A stretch of DNA of 64,000 bases from Tomocerus qinae (GCA_020055645.1 CM034546.1:28272001-28336000); one strand, 5' to 3'; counted from the stretch's first letter, positions 13,397-25,015 are shown. Notes: generated from the sequence alone by a model not told the origin. A program made the numbers and translations.

Positions 13397-13911
13397 TGTT
13401 AACATAAGTTACATTTTGTGAAAGACAAAGGAAATCGCTCGGGTATAAATACCACCCGCAATTCCTTAGTCTTGATCAGTTGCTCTTGGACTCCTTCCGA
13501 CGCTGTTCGTCCGTTCCTGTTCTCCACTGTGCAGTTGCCTTCGGGTCAACTCGTGTGGACTTCTCTGGACTTTGCCTATAGTTGTGTATCAACGTGCTCC
13601 TCCCAGTTGTGTATCAACTAGTCCTTTCAGTTGGTCTGTAAACTAGACTCTTATTACGTGTGTGGTTGTATTGTCAATCAGTCGTAATACCCTCTTAGTA
13701 ATTAAGTTAGTTGGTAATTTAGAGTTAAGTTAATAGTAGTTAGTAATTGTAGTTAGTTAAGTACAGTTGAGAATTAGGATCATGTTATGTAGTGCTATTT
13801 TCCTATATAATAAATCCTACCTAGCCTCACCTGTATATCTCGCGTATATTAGTACCTTGCCTTTTTCGATACGTTGCATTACTGTTAGTCCTTAGTGTTA
13901 GTTCCATAACA
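13397..13911 (+). repeat. Possible solo LTR or promoter-bearing repeat
   Basis: The segment begins TGTTAACAT and ends CCATAACA, giving TGTTA/TAACA ends. It has a TATA-like GGGTATAAATACC near 13440, a C/T-rich transcribed-looking stretch, and an AATAAA near 13805. This is LTR-like, but the flanking bases do not form a target duplication and no internal retroelement coding sequence follows, so the call is weak. Confidence 0.25.
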
Positions 13912-15086
13912 CCACCATAGGTACCAAAGTATCCGACCATCCATAACACCACGTACTTACTTAACACCACCAAAAACACCACCGTCCTATTTCCTGCATT
14001 CTACCTATAGCACACTACTCATGCAACCTCACATCTAATTCATTTATCCTATTTATCTATATCAGCTTACCTTATAAATATTTCTTTAATGTGATTCTAT
14101 TTTCGTTGGTCATAGTCATGAATGTCATGGAAGTTGACATTTTCCTGGCATTGACACTATACAACGGTAATATATGTAATTAGTTATTCCAAATCAAAAA
14201 AACAAAATTTTCTAAAACTTCAGCTTATTACGACCAAGGGTCAATATTTTTGTGTTGGAATTTTATTGTGACTATCGGTACTTACTCTGGTCACCCATTA
14301 TGGTCACATTTTTGACTTGGGGTATAATGTTACGCCTACGTTACTCTGACTCATCATTATGCATACTGCCAAGCTTAGATGTAAGCATCCCATCCATTAT
14401 ACCCAACATCCCCATCCAGGTGTATGAATTGGCTGAAAGGGATGTGTTGGTGATGGCTGTAATGGTACTTTATTTGGAAACTGGGGATGGGCTATATTAG
14501 ATGGATTACTTTATTTGAATATTGGTGGTGGGCTGGATAAGATGTTGATCTTTTCTTGGGTGTTTGGTGATGATAGGATGGATGGGGTTGGTTCTTCCAT
14601 CTTTTGCATTGGATGGGATGTTTACCTACAACTACAACTTAAGTCTATGCTGCCAAGTGTTAATCTGTTTTATCCGACCAAGCAAATAAACTGCTTCCTC
14701 TCACGCACCAGGTGGGTGACGGTAATAAGTTTCTGAAATACATTCTATCCATCTTGCAATATTGCCCTGGAGCTTTATTTATAACAGGGCCTGGGCCCTG
14801 TGACCGGCTAGTATTTTGATAAATTTGTTTTTTATGCCGAAATTATGTTAAAAATTCAAAATTTTTAGATATTTGATGTGAACGGATGTAAAGAAGAAAA
14901 TTATAAGTAAAGTAAAGGTTAGTATAAGTTAAGTAAAACTAAAACATGATATTGCATGGTAAGGGCTTTATTGTCAGATACTATTGAATGTACTACAAAG
15001 TAAATATACAAATATTACATCAAGAACCCATAATAATTTTCCGTTAATATTTGACTTCCAAAGAAAAAACCGTATTACTAGTAAGA
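13912..15086. other. Intergenic and 3' flank of PKS-1
   Basis: No gene is recognised. It includes copies of dispersed repeat fragments also seen at 11.3 kb and 12.4-12.8 kb, and a minus-strand AATAAA at 14967-14972, about 115 bp past the PKS-1 stop codon. Confidence 0.5.
14967..14972 (-). terminator. Candidate polyadenylation signal of PKS-1
   Basis: Minus-strand AATAAA about 115 bp downstream of the PKS-1 stop codon at 15087. Distance and sequence fit, but AT-rich DNA produces such hexamers by chance. Confidence 0.35.
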
Positions 15087-18000
15087 CTATAAGACTCCCG
15101 AAGTTTTAGCATATGTTAGGAACTTTTTAGCTCCTTCATAAGAGCTACCAGCTCTTTCATAGATATTTGGAATTACGTTAAGTATTTTCTGGCTAAATTT
15201 GCTATCAATTAACGTACCTCTAACAAAGTGCTTTGCCATGTAGATGTTATCAGTGTAAAGTGTCAATAGCAAATCATCACCAAAAAATGATAGACCTGCT
15301 TCGTCACCAATGTGTTTCTGCATTGTATTGATAAATTCATCTTGGCTCACAATCTTTAATTCGTAGCCTAGATCGGAAACTATATCTTTAAATTCATTGA
15401 CCTTGACAGTATTTGTGTGAATCAGATTGTACATTTCTGAGTCAACCATGTCATTAAACAAAAGGTCCATTGTTAATTCAGCTGCAATATCTGGCGACAT
15501 AAAAGACCAGCCTCTTTCATTATTACAAATAATACCTAACTTTATTGCAAGCAAAAATGAATTCATAACAAAATCTGTCCCAAAACTAAAATGTCCTGTT
15601 ACACTATTCCCAGCTATATTTGCATAACGAATGGCAATGCACGGGATTCCTCTAGAAATAGCTTGCCCAATTAATTTCTCGCCGACAAACTTTGTTAAAG
15701 CATAACCCAAGGCTATTCCTTCCCCGTTATTTTCATCATCAGGAAATTCTTCGTAAGCAAACCCAACGCCATTCAATTTATTTATAGCTCCAATAGACGA
15801 GGAATAAAATACTCGCTTTGTCTTAATATTTCCAGCAAACTTGAGAATATTAATTGTGCCCAGAACGTTGACTGCTCTTAAGTCAGTTGTATTAGGAGTC
15901 GGGCTGCAATACTCTTCGATAAAATTGACTTTGGCTGATATATGGAATACAGCATCCACGTCTCTAGATAGACAGATATATTCCCCTGGCGAAACTCCCA
16001 ACATATCCAGAGCCACATCGCCTTTTACTACAGAAACTCTATTAAGGTCTACTGTCAAATTATATTTCTTAAGATTTTTTATCACCCTTTCATAAGCTAA
16101 TTCTTGAGTGGAACTTCTAACTAAGCAAATGACAGTAACAAAAGGTTTTTTCAATAGATTTTCAAGCATATGCGCACCTAAGTGTCCTGTTCCACCTGTA
16201 AAAAGAACTTTTCGAATCTGACTTGCTTTCACATAATTTCCACTTCCTCTGATATCTTCTGGTAGAATTGAATCTTTTTTAATTAATTTTTTCAATTCAT
16301 CCTTATCAATTCGATGAGTTATTGGTTCCGAACTAACTGCAACCTTTCCCAATATTAAGTCAGTTAAATGTTCACTTAACTTACTAACACTTGGGTAATC
16401 AACTAATATATTATCACTTAAAGTGAAAGTGTCTCCCATTAAAGATTGCAGTTTGTTCTTTAATTCTACAGACATAAGAGAGTCTAATCCCATTTCATAA
16501 AACATTTGATGTTCATTAATTTGTTCTCTTTTTGGTATTTTTAATATATCTTTGATAAGACTACCCAATAAATCTTTAAAATATATTTTTGCATCCGCAA
16601 CTTTCAAAGATTTTATATCTTCTAATAATTTCCCTGACTCCAAACCAAGGTTATCCCCTCTTTTAGATTTTTTGTTGTCATCAAGATTATCATCGAAATA
16701 TTGAGACCAGACAACAGGGGACCAATAACCGGCTTCCTTTTCATTTAGATGCACTAGCCCAATATGGACTAAGTTGGGCCTGGACATAGCAAATTGTAGC
16801 GCTTCAATTCCTTGAGTAGGATTAAACGGATAAAGTCCAGGAATTTTAGAATTAGTAGCTGCACCTACATCTGACCAGGCTCCCCAATTTATAGATTGTG
16901 CAGCCAATCCAACCGAATGACGATAACGAGCAAATGCATCAAGAAAACAATTTGCTGAACAATGATTACTCTGTCCAAGTGGCGCAACTATGCCCGAAAC
17001 GGAAGAAAACAGAACAAAATATTGTATTGGCAAATGCTTTGTCAAATTGTGCAAATTTAAGCAACCTTGGATTTTAGCATTGAAAACAGGTTGATATTTC
17101 TCCCAAGTTTGATTGGCAAATACTGCATCGGAAAGAACACCTGCAGAGTGAATCACACCGTTAAGAGGAGGTAAGGAAAGCTTTTTGGAAGAAATTTCCT
17201 GAAACAAGTTTTGACATTGTTGCAGATTTCCCACGTCCACTTTTAATGATAAAACTTTACAGCCTATACTTCGCATTTTGTCTAAAGCAATAAGTGTTTG
17301 TGAACTCGGTAATGACCTTCCTATTAGTATCAAACATCCAGCACCGTAATCTGCCATCCATTTAGCTACTTCTAAACCAATTCCTCCTAACCCACCTGTA
17401 ATTAGATACGTTGCATTTTTGCTAAACAAAAATTCTTTTGTCTTTAACTCCCGACCAATATTTGAAATTTCTGGGTTACATAAAATAATTTTACCAATAT
17501 GCTGAGCTTTCATGAAATAATTTAGAGCGTTTCTAATATTTCTCATGTCAAATCTGGAGTAAGCTACTGGTTTAAATATGTCTTGGTTATAAACAACTTG
17601 AATACTTTCTTCTAACTCAGGGGCATCCACATGCTCGAGGTCAACGATTGTATATTCCACATCAGGTCTGAGTTTTTTGATATCTTCTGGTTGCCAAATA
17701 TTTACTTTTCCAATTTCAACAAATCGGGCATTTCTAGCACAATTTTCAAGTGTTGTCTCTTTAAAGCCTTCACCTGTCAATGAATTTAATACTACATCCA
17801 CTCCGTTGCCATTTGTTACATCACTAATTCCTTTTCCGAATGTCAAATCTCTGGAATTGAAAATATGCTCTACACCAAGAGATCTAAGATGACACTTTTT
17901 TCTTTCACTTCCAGCAGTAACTATAACTTTAGCTCCAATATAATTGGCAATTTGAATTCCATAAAGACCAACTCCTCCGGATCCTACATGAATTAAAACT

Positions 18001-21000
18001 GTTTCACCTCTTTTTAATTTGGCGACTGTAACTAGGCAGTAATGAGCAGTATGATGGCATAAAGAAATTGTGGCGGCCTCAAAAAAATTAAAATGAGAAG
18101 GTTTATGATAAACTGTACTTCTATCCTTAACAACGATATGACTTGCTGCAGTGCTAACACTCATTCCGAAAACTTCATCTCCAGCCTTAAATTTTGTAAC
18201 GCTAGTGCCTACTTTAGAAACAATTCCAGAAAAATCCGTACCCACCTCATCAAATAAAGTATGAAAGCCATCAGGTTTAAGGATAACTAAAACGTCCCTA
18301 AAATTAAGTGACATGGCTTTAATCATAACTTCGACATCATCTGGCTCTAATTGAGAATATTTTTTAGGTTTAAAGCTGACATCAGCAATCTTTTTTGTTG
18401 TTGGAATCCTCAGTTTATATCCTCCTTTAGGAAGCGTTAGAACATCATTATCTTCACTAAATTTTGAATAGCGAGGTGTAAACTTTTTACCTTTCCTATA
18501 GCTCATATAACTAATGTCGGGAAGGAAACATTCATAAAATAATTCTCTTGCATTATTTTCTATATCAATATCGTCAGGATCCATATCAACCAGAGATATA
18601 GACAATTTTGGGGCTTCATTAGTAAGACTCTTTAACATTCCCCAAACTACAGCTCCTGATGGATGAACATTTTCCTGATTCGTTGTAAACATTGCACCTC
18701 TTGTCACTCCAATTAACTTTGCATTAAGATTTCCGTTCTTAGCAAAATATTTACAAAAGTTGAGTGTTTTCATGTACAGTTCGTTTGCATAAGTAATCTC
18801 TGAATCCAGTGGCATTAAATAAAGCACTCGGAAAATGTCGTTTGTCTCTGTGATTCTATTTAATTCTTCTGTAAATTGAGCTTCGTCTAGCATATCCACA
18901 AATTGTACATTTTCGTTCGAATTTGATTTCACACCATGATTCAAGGCAATAACGCTTTGTCCAATATTTGAAACTAGTTGAATTACGCTTTTACTAAATG
19001 ATCCGCTATCGCAGAATATAAGCCAAGTCTTTGACTTGGTTGATACGGAAGATAAATTAAGTTGTCCTTTGGTCTTGGCAGCTAGAACGGATGAACTCTT
19101 AGCATCATTTGTTAAAAGATGTGACACTTCAAAACCATTTTCAGTCAGTACTCGATCCCAAATTTTTTTAGACACCATTGGATTCGTAGTCCTCAAATCA
19201 TAATCTCTAAATTTCCAATAACTGTCCAAAATACCATAAATGACATCTATTATCCTACTGGGTAATAGAACCTCCTGTAAGAGCAATATTCCTCCATCAA
19301 CTAGCAGTTTTCTAATGTTTTTTATCGATACCCTTAAACTTTCTGTTGCGTGAATAACATTCGAAGCGATAACAACGTCATAATGTTGTGGACAGAATCC
19401 CTGTATAGATGGATCGTTTTCAATGTCTAAAACTTTATAGTCAACCATATCAAACGATGATAATTCAATTTTTGCATTTTCAAAGAATTGAGCAGAAACG
19501 TCAGTAAAAGTATATTGGTAAGAAATTCCACTTTCCTGAAGAGCCTTTAAAATTGCTTTTGAAGTACCCGAACTTCCTCCGCCAATCTCAATTAATCTAA
19601 CAACTGCAATTTCATTATTTGAGATCATTTTAAAATCGTCAATCATTAAACAAAGACAATTTGCCATTGCTAAATTAGCTAAATAAACAATTAAACCTTT
19701 AGTGTAGAGATCTAAGATATTCATATCATTTCTTCCGAATAAAGCAGCTACAGGTTCAATCTTGACCGTTACTACATTCCATAAATTGTCTAAACATTTA
19801 TCCAATAGGTCTAATTCTATTGGTAATACCAATTTGATTGCCTGATGCAATTTTTCTAATTCACGTTGGATTTCTTCACTGTTAGGAAATTCTTTTACCA
19901 CTTTCCATTCTATGGAATCTCCTCCCATTCTAATTATATTTCCATCCTCAGTAAACATATCAATTATACGATTGAATAATTTGAAATGGTCAATGCACAC
20001 TATCCCTTGAACAATAATGTCTGTTGTTTTGTAAGTTTCTCCTAATCTCAGAAATATTCCATTTTCATTAAACATTTTTATCAATCTCAAGTGGATGTAG
20101 CGGTCGAAAAATAACTGTACTTCAGGATTGTATGATTCCAAGTCCTTCTCCATGGAGATTGCCAAATCAGGAATAATGTCAGCAAAGTCTTTCAAAGAAT
20201 TCATGTCCAAACGAGATTGCAAAGGCCCTAAACGGGGATTCCAGGTGTCTTTATATAAATCCGGCATTGATTTTTTCTGTCCAATAATTGTGTTCAAAAA
20301 TGAACCGACAGTTGTAGCTACAAAATGGACACCAACCATTGAAGACAATAAATTGAAATCCTGATCGTATAACGAAACGGAACCACTTTTGCTTTCAGCG
20401 TCCCAATTTGCATGTGCATATACAACGTCAGATGGAATTCCGCTAAATGCATAACAGTTTTCCATCCCTACAGGAAGCCACAATTGTTGGTCTTTCATTT
20501 CCATCGTTATCAATGCAATCGACTGCAGCATTGCATCTAATACTATTGGATGATAAATATATTCATCCAAATTCCAATTTGAATGTTTTATAGGAATAAC
20601 TGCAAAGGATTCATTTTCTAACAACCAAATTGATTCTATACTTCGAAATGCTTCTCCAAATACAAATCCGCTCTTCTGTATTTCGGTATAGAATTCATTC
20701 GAAGAATTTGGGTCTTTTAATTGCTCTTTGAACTTTTTCACATTATCATTTTTAAATTTTAATTTTGTATCTTCTTCCTCTAGTAATGTTACTGTACCTG
20801 CTGCATGTTTTTTCCATCCATGTAATTTATTAAAGATGTAAATATCAACTACCAAGAAATAATTTTGACCTTCCTGTGATTTAGCAATTACCTGCATCTC
20901 GTATTGCTTTTTCTCCTCTAATTCAAATGCACATTCGAGAGTAAAATCTTTAACGTGTATCTCCTTTGAAGTATTTCCTACATGTAGCAAATCCTTACCT

Positions 21001-23888
21001 ACAGCCAAAATAATTTCCATAAATCCTGCGCCTGGCATAATAACAAGATTTGCTACTAAATGGTCTTTGAGAAATTCAAATTCCGTTAGGTTCAAATGGT
21101 TTGTGTAAACAGTTTCACTTTTGTTTACTAATGAGACCTTCTTTCCTAAAAGTGGGTGGACTACATTGATTTCATGTTTCTCTGGGATACTAACCCAATA
21201 TTTCTGTCTTTGAAATGGATATGTCGGCAGCTCTAGTTTCTTTCTATTTTCTGGTGGATATATTGAAGACCAATTAATATTTGCCCCATTTAAATATAAA
21301 CTTTTTAAAGTTTCTATTAACACTTCCCAGCTATCTTTTTTATGCTGTAGAGTTGGAAGCCAAAGTGCATTTTCGACGACAGCATTCTTTACTCCCAAAG
21401 TTATCAAAATGGGACGTGGTCCTATTTCAATAAAAGTATTGCAACCATTTTCAGCAAGAGTCTGCATTCCTTTTTGGAAATTAACAGGATCTCTTGCATG
21501 TCTAAGCCAATATTTCCCATCTTTCATTTCATCTGCTGCCAAAAGTGATCCAGTAGTTCCAGAAACATATTGACAACTTGGGTTATTATATTTTATCTTA
21601 CTTGTGACGTGATTAAACTTGGAAAGAATTCCTTCGATATCCTGAGAGTGGAATGCATGAGGAGCTGCTAAAATCTTACAACGAATTTTATTTTCTGTAC
21701 AGATCTGTTCGCATTTTTTCAGTGATTCCATCCTACCTGCCACGACAATATCTTCTGGAGAGTTAACCACAGCTATATCTAACCATTCTTTTCCATTCTT
21801 TTTGGTGAATTTTGAAATTAATTCCTTCCCTTTCTCCTTAGAACACTGAATAGCCAACATTCCACCAGTTGGCAAATCAGATATTAGTTGACTGCTTTTA
21901 GTTAGCAAAGTCAATGCATCTTCAAGATCAACAATTTCCGACGCTACTGCAGCGGCAAATTCTCCGATGCTGTGACCCAAAACAAAATCTGGTTTCACAC
22001 CTAAACTATAAATTAATCTCAAAAGAGCATATTGAACACAAAAGATTGATAACTGACACGGTACACATTTCTGTATTAAAGACCCGACTTTGTCTTTCCA
22101 CAAAACGTCTTTTATTATTATACCTGTCTCTCTTTCTATAATATTTTCACACTTGTCAAATTCACTTCTAAAAATAGAATTACTTTTATACAAATTATGA
22201 GCCATTCCTAAATATTGGGAACCTTGCCCTGTGAAAAGAAATGCTATTTTCAGCGATTCTTTTGAAGACGGATTGGCAAAGCTGTCAGGATTTAAAGCTT
22301 TTAATAGATCGGAATTGTCTTTTCCGGTGAAACTTGCTCTATAATTAAAATGTGCCCGACCAGTATTAGCAGTACAGCACAAGTCACTGGAATTAGAGTC
22401 TGGATTATCCTTTAAAAAGTTCCTATAACGGTTAATTAATTCGCCTAGAGCATTTTCATTTGGTGCAGACAGATTTAAAATGTGATGGGTCATTGCTCCG
22501 TCAATAGCATTGCTTTTAATTTGACTTAATTCATTTTCTGCAGGTGGTTCTTCTAACAGAACGTGAACATTTGTCCCACTAATTCCAAACGAGCTCACAC
22601 CTGCTATTCGAGCCCTTTTGTTATTTCTTTTCCAAGGTGTTTTATCTAATGGAATAATAGCCGGAATAGATTCTAAATTGATACTTGGATTGAGAGTGTC
22701 AAAATTCAGGTGGGGAGGAATGGCTTCATGCTTCAAAGATAGTATTACTTTAATAATGCCCGCCAACCCAGCAACTGATTCAGTGTGCCCTATGTTAGTC
22801 TTTACAGAGCCAATAACTAAAGGCTTTTCCCTTTTTCCAGCATAACATGTAGACAATGCTGCAAATTCCACCGGATCTCCAACTGGAGTTCCAGTCCCAT
22901 GTGCCTCTAAATAATCGACTTCTTCAGGGCGAACTCCTGAATTTTTAAGAGCTTCCCTAACAGCTATCTCCTGACATATTTTACTCGGAGTGCCAAAACT
23001 AGATGAAGTTCCTTCGTTACTCATTCCACTCCCTCTGACAATTCCCAAAACTCGATCTCCATTTTTTACTGCATCACTAAGTCGTTTTAATACGATAACC
23101 GCCATTCCTTCAGCCCGTCCAAATCCATTTGCCTTTTCATCAAAAGTTTTACAATGACCATCTTCAGATAATACTGGATATCCCGTTCCATCAATATCAA
23201 CTATATTAGTTCCCATCACTAATCCTAAGTCTGTTTCTTTCCGTTTTAGACTCTCACATGCCAAATGCAAACCGACCATGGAGGACGAGCATCCAGATTC
23301 AGTTGCAATGTTGGGTCCATTTAGGCCCAGAAAATAAGCAATTCTAGCAGAAGTCGCAGAAAATGAATTGCCAAGGACGATACTGTGGAATGCATTCGTA
23401 TTGGCTTTCACCAGTCTTTCGTATTCCATTTTCCAAACTCCGGTGAAGACTCCAGTTTTACTCCCCTTAAGTGAATGTGGATTGATGGCTGCATTCTCTA
23501 AAGCTTCCCATGCTACTTCCATCAATATTCTTTGTTGGGGATCAATCGTTTCTGCTTCTCTTGGACTGATTCCAAAGAACCTGGCATCGAATTCGTCGAC
23601 TGGACATTTTAGAAATCCTCCATTGATTCCTTTAACCTTCTTTTCGTCAACATCAAAAAGTTCATAACGTTCCGGGGGTGTTGGCCGAATTCCATCTCCG
23701 CCTCTCAATAATAACTCCCAAAACTCTTCAATGTTGTTTGCTTCTGGAAAACGGCAACTGTATCCCACAATTGCAACTGAATTTTTGTAATAATTCCGCC
23801 GGTTCAAACTTCGATTGTTTCCTTTGATCGTAGGTTTTTCATTGGAATTAATTTCACATCGACATGGATCCCAAAGTTTGATTATTTT
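15087..23888 (-). CDS. PKS-1: intact highly reducing type I polyketide synthase with terminal thioester reductase (main exon)
   Basis: Multidomain iterative-type PKS. Residues are counted from the TTG codon at 23807. KS ~10-435 with Cys173 (in ESGCSSS), His303 (EAHGTGTP) and His341 (KTNIGHTES). AT ~525-835 with Ser613 (GHSIGE) and His720 in HAFHS, a malonyl-type motif. DH ~890-1170 with His916 and Asp1091 (DAMLQ). C-methyltransferase with SAM motif IEIGGGSSGTS ~1404. Pseudo-KR ~1590-1760. ER ~1800-2110 (HVGSGGVGLYG). KR ~2130-2320 (LITGGLGGIG), with His2282 where the catalytic Tyr is expected. ACP Ser2443 (GLDSLMS). Reductase ~2530-2880 with GGTGHLG and Tyr2702/Lys2706 (YALTK). The reductase implies NADPH-dependent release as aldehyde or alcohol. 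The exon has no ATG before residue ~94; in-frame coding runs upstream to a splice acceptor (AG at 23890-23889, TAG just before), so the start lies in upstream exons. Probably cytosolic. The only undamaged copy here. Confidence 0.93.
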   Translation of the reverse strand, partial: KIIKLWDPCRCEINSNEKPTIKGNNRSLNRRNYYKNSVAIVGYSCRFPEANNIEEFWELLLRGGDGIRPTPPERYELFDVDEKKVKGINGGFLKCPVDEFDARFFGISPREAETIDPQQRILMEVAWEALENAAINPHSLKGSKTGVFTGVWKMEYERLVKANTNAFHSIVLGNSFSATSARIAYFLGLNGPNIATESGCSSSMVGLHLACESLKRKETDLGLVMGTNIVDIDGTGYPVLSEDGHCKTFDEKANGFGRAEGMAVIVLKRLSDAVKNGDRVLGIVRGSGMSNEGTSSSFGTPSKICQEIAVREALKNSGVRPEEVDYLEAHGTGTPVGDPVEFAALSTCYAGKREKPLVIGSVKTNIGHTESVAGLAGIIKVILSLKHEAIPPHLNFDTLNPSINLESIPAIIPLDKTPWKRNNKRARIAGVSSFGISGTNVHVLLEEPPAENELSQIKSNAIDGAMTHHILNLSAPNENALGELINRYRNFLKDNPDSNSSDLCCTANTGRAHFNYRASFTGKDNSDLLKALNPDSFANPSSKESLKIAFLFTGQGSQYLGMAHNLYKSNSIFRSEFDKCENIIERETGIIIKDVLWKDKVGSLIQKCVPCQLSIFCVQYALLRLIYSLGVKPDFVLGHSIGEFAAAVASEIVDLEDALTLLTKSSQLISDLPTGGMLAIQCSKEKGKELISKFTKKNGKEWLDIAVVNSPEDIVVAGRMESLKKCEQICTENKIRCKILAAPHAFHSQDIEGILSKFNHVTSKIKYNNPSCQYVSGTTGSLLAADEMKDGKYWLRHARDPVNFQKGMQTLAENGCNTFIEIGPRPILITLGVKNAVVENALWLPTLQHKKDSWEVLIETLKSLYLNGANINWSSIYPPENRKKLELPTYPFQRQKYWVSIPEKHEINVVHPLLGKKVSLVNKSETVYTNHLNLTEFEFLKDHLVANLVIMPGAGFMEIILAVGKDLLHVGNTSKEIHVKDFTLECAFELEEKKQYEMQVIAKSQEGQNYFLVVDIYIFNKLHGWKKHAAGTVTLLEEEDTKLKFKNDNVKKFKEQLKDPNSSNEFYTEIQKSGFVFGEAFRSIESIWLLENESFAVIPIKHSNWNLDEYIYHPIVLDAMLQSIALITMEMKDQQLWLPVGMENCYAFSGIPSDVVYAHANWDAESKSGSVSLYDQDFNLLSSMVGVHFVATTVGSFLNTIIGQKKSMPDLYKDTWNPRLGPLQSRLDMNSLKDFADIIPDLAISMEKDLESYNPEVQLFFDRYIHLRLIKMFNENGIFLRLGETYKTTDIIVQGIVCIDHFKLFNRIIDMFTEDGNIIRMGGDSIEWKVVKEFPNSEEIQRELEKLHQAIKLVLPIELDLLDKCLDNLWNVVTVKIEPVAALFGRNDMNILDLYTKGLIVYLANLAMANCLCLMIDDFKMISNNEIAVVRLIEIGGGSSGTSKAILKALQESGISYQYTFTDVSAQFFENAKIELSSFDMVDYKVLDIENDPSIQGFCPQHYDVVIASNVIHATESLRVSIKNIRKLLVDGGILLLQEVLLPSRIIDVIYGILDSYWKFRDYDLRTTNPMVSKKIWDRVLTENGFEVSHLLTNDAKSSSVLAAKTKGQLNLSSVSTKSKTWLIFCDSGSFSKSVIQLVSNIGQSVIALNHGVKSNSNENVQFVDMLDEAQFTEELNRITETNDIFRVLYLMPLDSEITYANELYMKTLNFCKYFAKNGNLNAKLIGVTRGAMFTTNQENVHPSGAVVWGMLKSLTNEAPKLSISLVDMDPDDIDIENNARELFYECFLPDISYMSYRKGKKFTPRYSKFSEDNDVLTLPKGGYKLRIPTTKKIADVSFKPKKYSQLEPDDVEVMIKAMSLNFRDVLVILKPDGFHTLFDEVGTDFSGIVSKVGTSVTKFKAGDEVFGMSVSTAASHIVVKDRSTVYHKPSHFNFFEAATISLCHHTAHYCLVTVAKLKRGETVLIHVGSGGVGLYGIQIANYIGAKVIVTAGSERKKCHLRSLGVEHIFNSRDLTFGKGISDVTNGNGVDVVLNSLTGEGFKETTLENCARNARFVEIGKVNIWQPEDIKKLRPDVEYTIVDLEHVDAPELEESIQVVYNQDIFKPVAYSRFDMRNIRNALNYFMKAQHIGKIILCNPEISNIGRELKTKEFLFSKNATYLITGGLGGIGLEVAKWMADYGAGCLILIGRSLPSSQTLIALDKMRSIGCKVLSLKVDVGNLQQCQNLFQEISSKKLSLPPLNGVIHSAGVLSDAVFANQTWEKYQPVFNAKIQGCLNLHNLTKHLPIQYFVLFSSVSGIVAPLGQSNHCSANCFLDAFARYRHSVGLAAQSINWGAWSDVGAATNSKIPGLYPFNPTQGIEALQFAMSRPNLVHIGLVHLNEKEAGYWSPVVWSQYFDDNLDDNKKSKRGDNLGLESGKLLEDIKSLKVADAKIYFKDLLGSLIKDILKIPKREQINEHQMFYEMGLDSLMSVELKNKLQSLMGDTFTLSDNILVDYPSVSKLSEHLTDLILGKVAVSSEPITHRIDKDELKKLIKKDSILPEDIRGSGNYVKASQIRKVLFTGGTGHLGAHMLENLLKKPFVTVICLVRSSTQELAYERVIKNLKKYNLTVDLNRVSVVKGDVALDMLGVSPGEYICLSRDVDAVFHISAKVNFIEEYCSPTPNTTDLRAVNVLGTINILKFAGNIKTKRVFYSSSIGAINKLNGVGFAYEEFPDDENNGEGIALGYALTKFVGEKLIGQAISRGIPCIAIRYANIAGNSVTGHFSFGTDFVMNSFLLAIKLGIICNNERGWSFMSPDIAAELTMDLLFNDMVDSEMYNLIHTNTVKVNEFKDIVSDLGYELKIVSQDEFINTMQKHIGDEAGLSFFGDDLLLTLYTDNIYMAKHFVRGTLIDSKFSQKILNVIPNIYERAGSSYEGAKKFLTYAKTSGVL

Positions 23889-25015
23889 CTATTATCAGAA
23901 TAATTCCATTAGAGTACATTAGCAAAAATAATGTATATACCATTTTTCAATGTAGATGTTAGCTAAGCTATGTCAATTTATTATATTCAGTAAAAATATC
24001 TAGAACGAAAATACAAGTTCATGTATGTAGTATGTAGGTTATGCAAATGTAGAGATTTAATATGGAAAAGGCAAAGGGAAAATTATTCAACGACAACAAA
24101 GAAGATAATTCAAAAAGTCAAGGAAACCCCAAATACATTATTGATTACACAAATAAAGTATTTCATACACTCAGTAAACAGATATTGGCATGCGTATAAA
24201 TTCCTAATGATTATGTAGAGCGGAGTAAAACGTTTGTCAACAAATTTTACTTCACAAATCTAAGTTCTTCTGATGTTATAACTATATATTTATGTAGAAT
24301 TAAGTATCCGTTTTCGAAATTATTTATTTCTATTAAATGTTAATACGTCATGACTTGGTCATTGCTGAAATAATTTTCATTATCTCAGAGTCATTGTCTT
24401 TGCATTATCTCTATCGACAGTTTGCATAATCTACGTAGGTTAAAAAAATCGTGTTTTTGTTTATGCCGTTTTTACACTGAAACCCATTCTAAATTGGTTT
24501 CCGTGTAAAAGTATACTTTATTTAGAATTTAATTTCCATAGTTACTTTTGTATTTTTCTTTCTCATGCGATGCGATGTAACTTCGATGCTTTGCTTTTGC
24601 CTATAAAAATTTGGAATAGTCTACTAGATGTAATAAACTACTAGACCCCAGCACAAATCTTAGGGGAAAATCCAAGTTTAACATTGACCTGCCCTATTAA
24701 CCCCGTGGCAGTTTTATTCGAATATGGATTATGTCTCTTAGACTTTATTGTTATATAAGACCGAAGTTTGATCTCATAAGAAAGAATAATAAGGATAACT
24801 GAATCTCTGAGAATTCATCAAATGCAGTTTCGTTTACTGCCTCTGTATCATAATCGTAAACTATCATTTACAATATCGTAAACTTAAAACTGCATTATCG
24901 TAAAATGCCAATGGAACTATTGTAAACTACTCTATAATATATATATATGTCTTATATATAAAGTATTATGTGCAAATATATTGAGGGAAAATAAGAATTT
25001 TATTGGATTTTTTAC
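23889..25015 (-). other. Putative phase-0 intron joining the GT8-like exons to the PKS-1 exon
   Basis: 1127 bp, AT-rich, with a short AT microsatellite near 24935. It begins GTAAAAAATC after the last GT8-like exon and ends with AG before the AAAATAATCAAACTTTG start of the PKS exon. The same arrangement occurs in unit 2 (51508-52899). I see no start exon for the PKS here. Confidence 0.5.

Noticed and set aside
13397..13911. Complete LTR retrotransposon
   Set aside because: Only one LTR-like segment is present, without target duplication, primer-binding site or gag/pol.
15427..23667. Plus-strand ORFs of 60-100 codons inside the PKS genes
   Set aside because: They are antisense shadows of the reductase, ER, AT and KS coding sequence with no family resemblance of their own.
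15087..23807. Bacterial contig, suggested by a 2906-codon uninterrupted PKS frame with a TTG start
   Set aside because: In-frame coding extends upstream of the TTG to a splice acceptor conserved with PKS-2, and neighbouring genes have introns and arthropod affinities.
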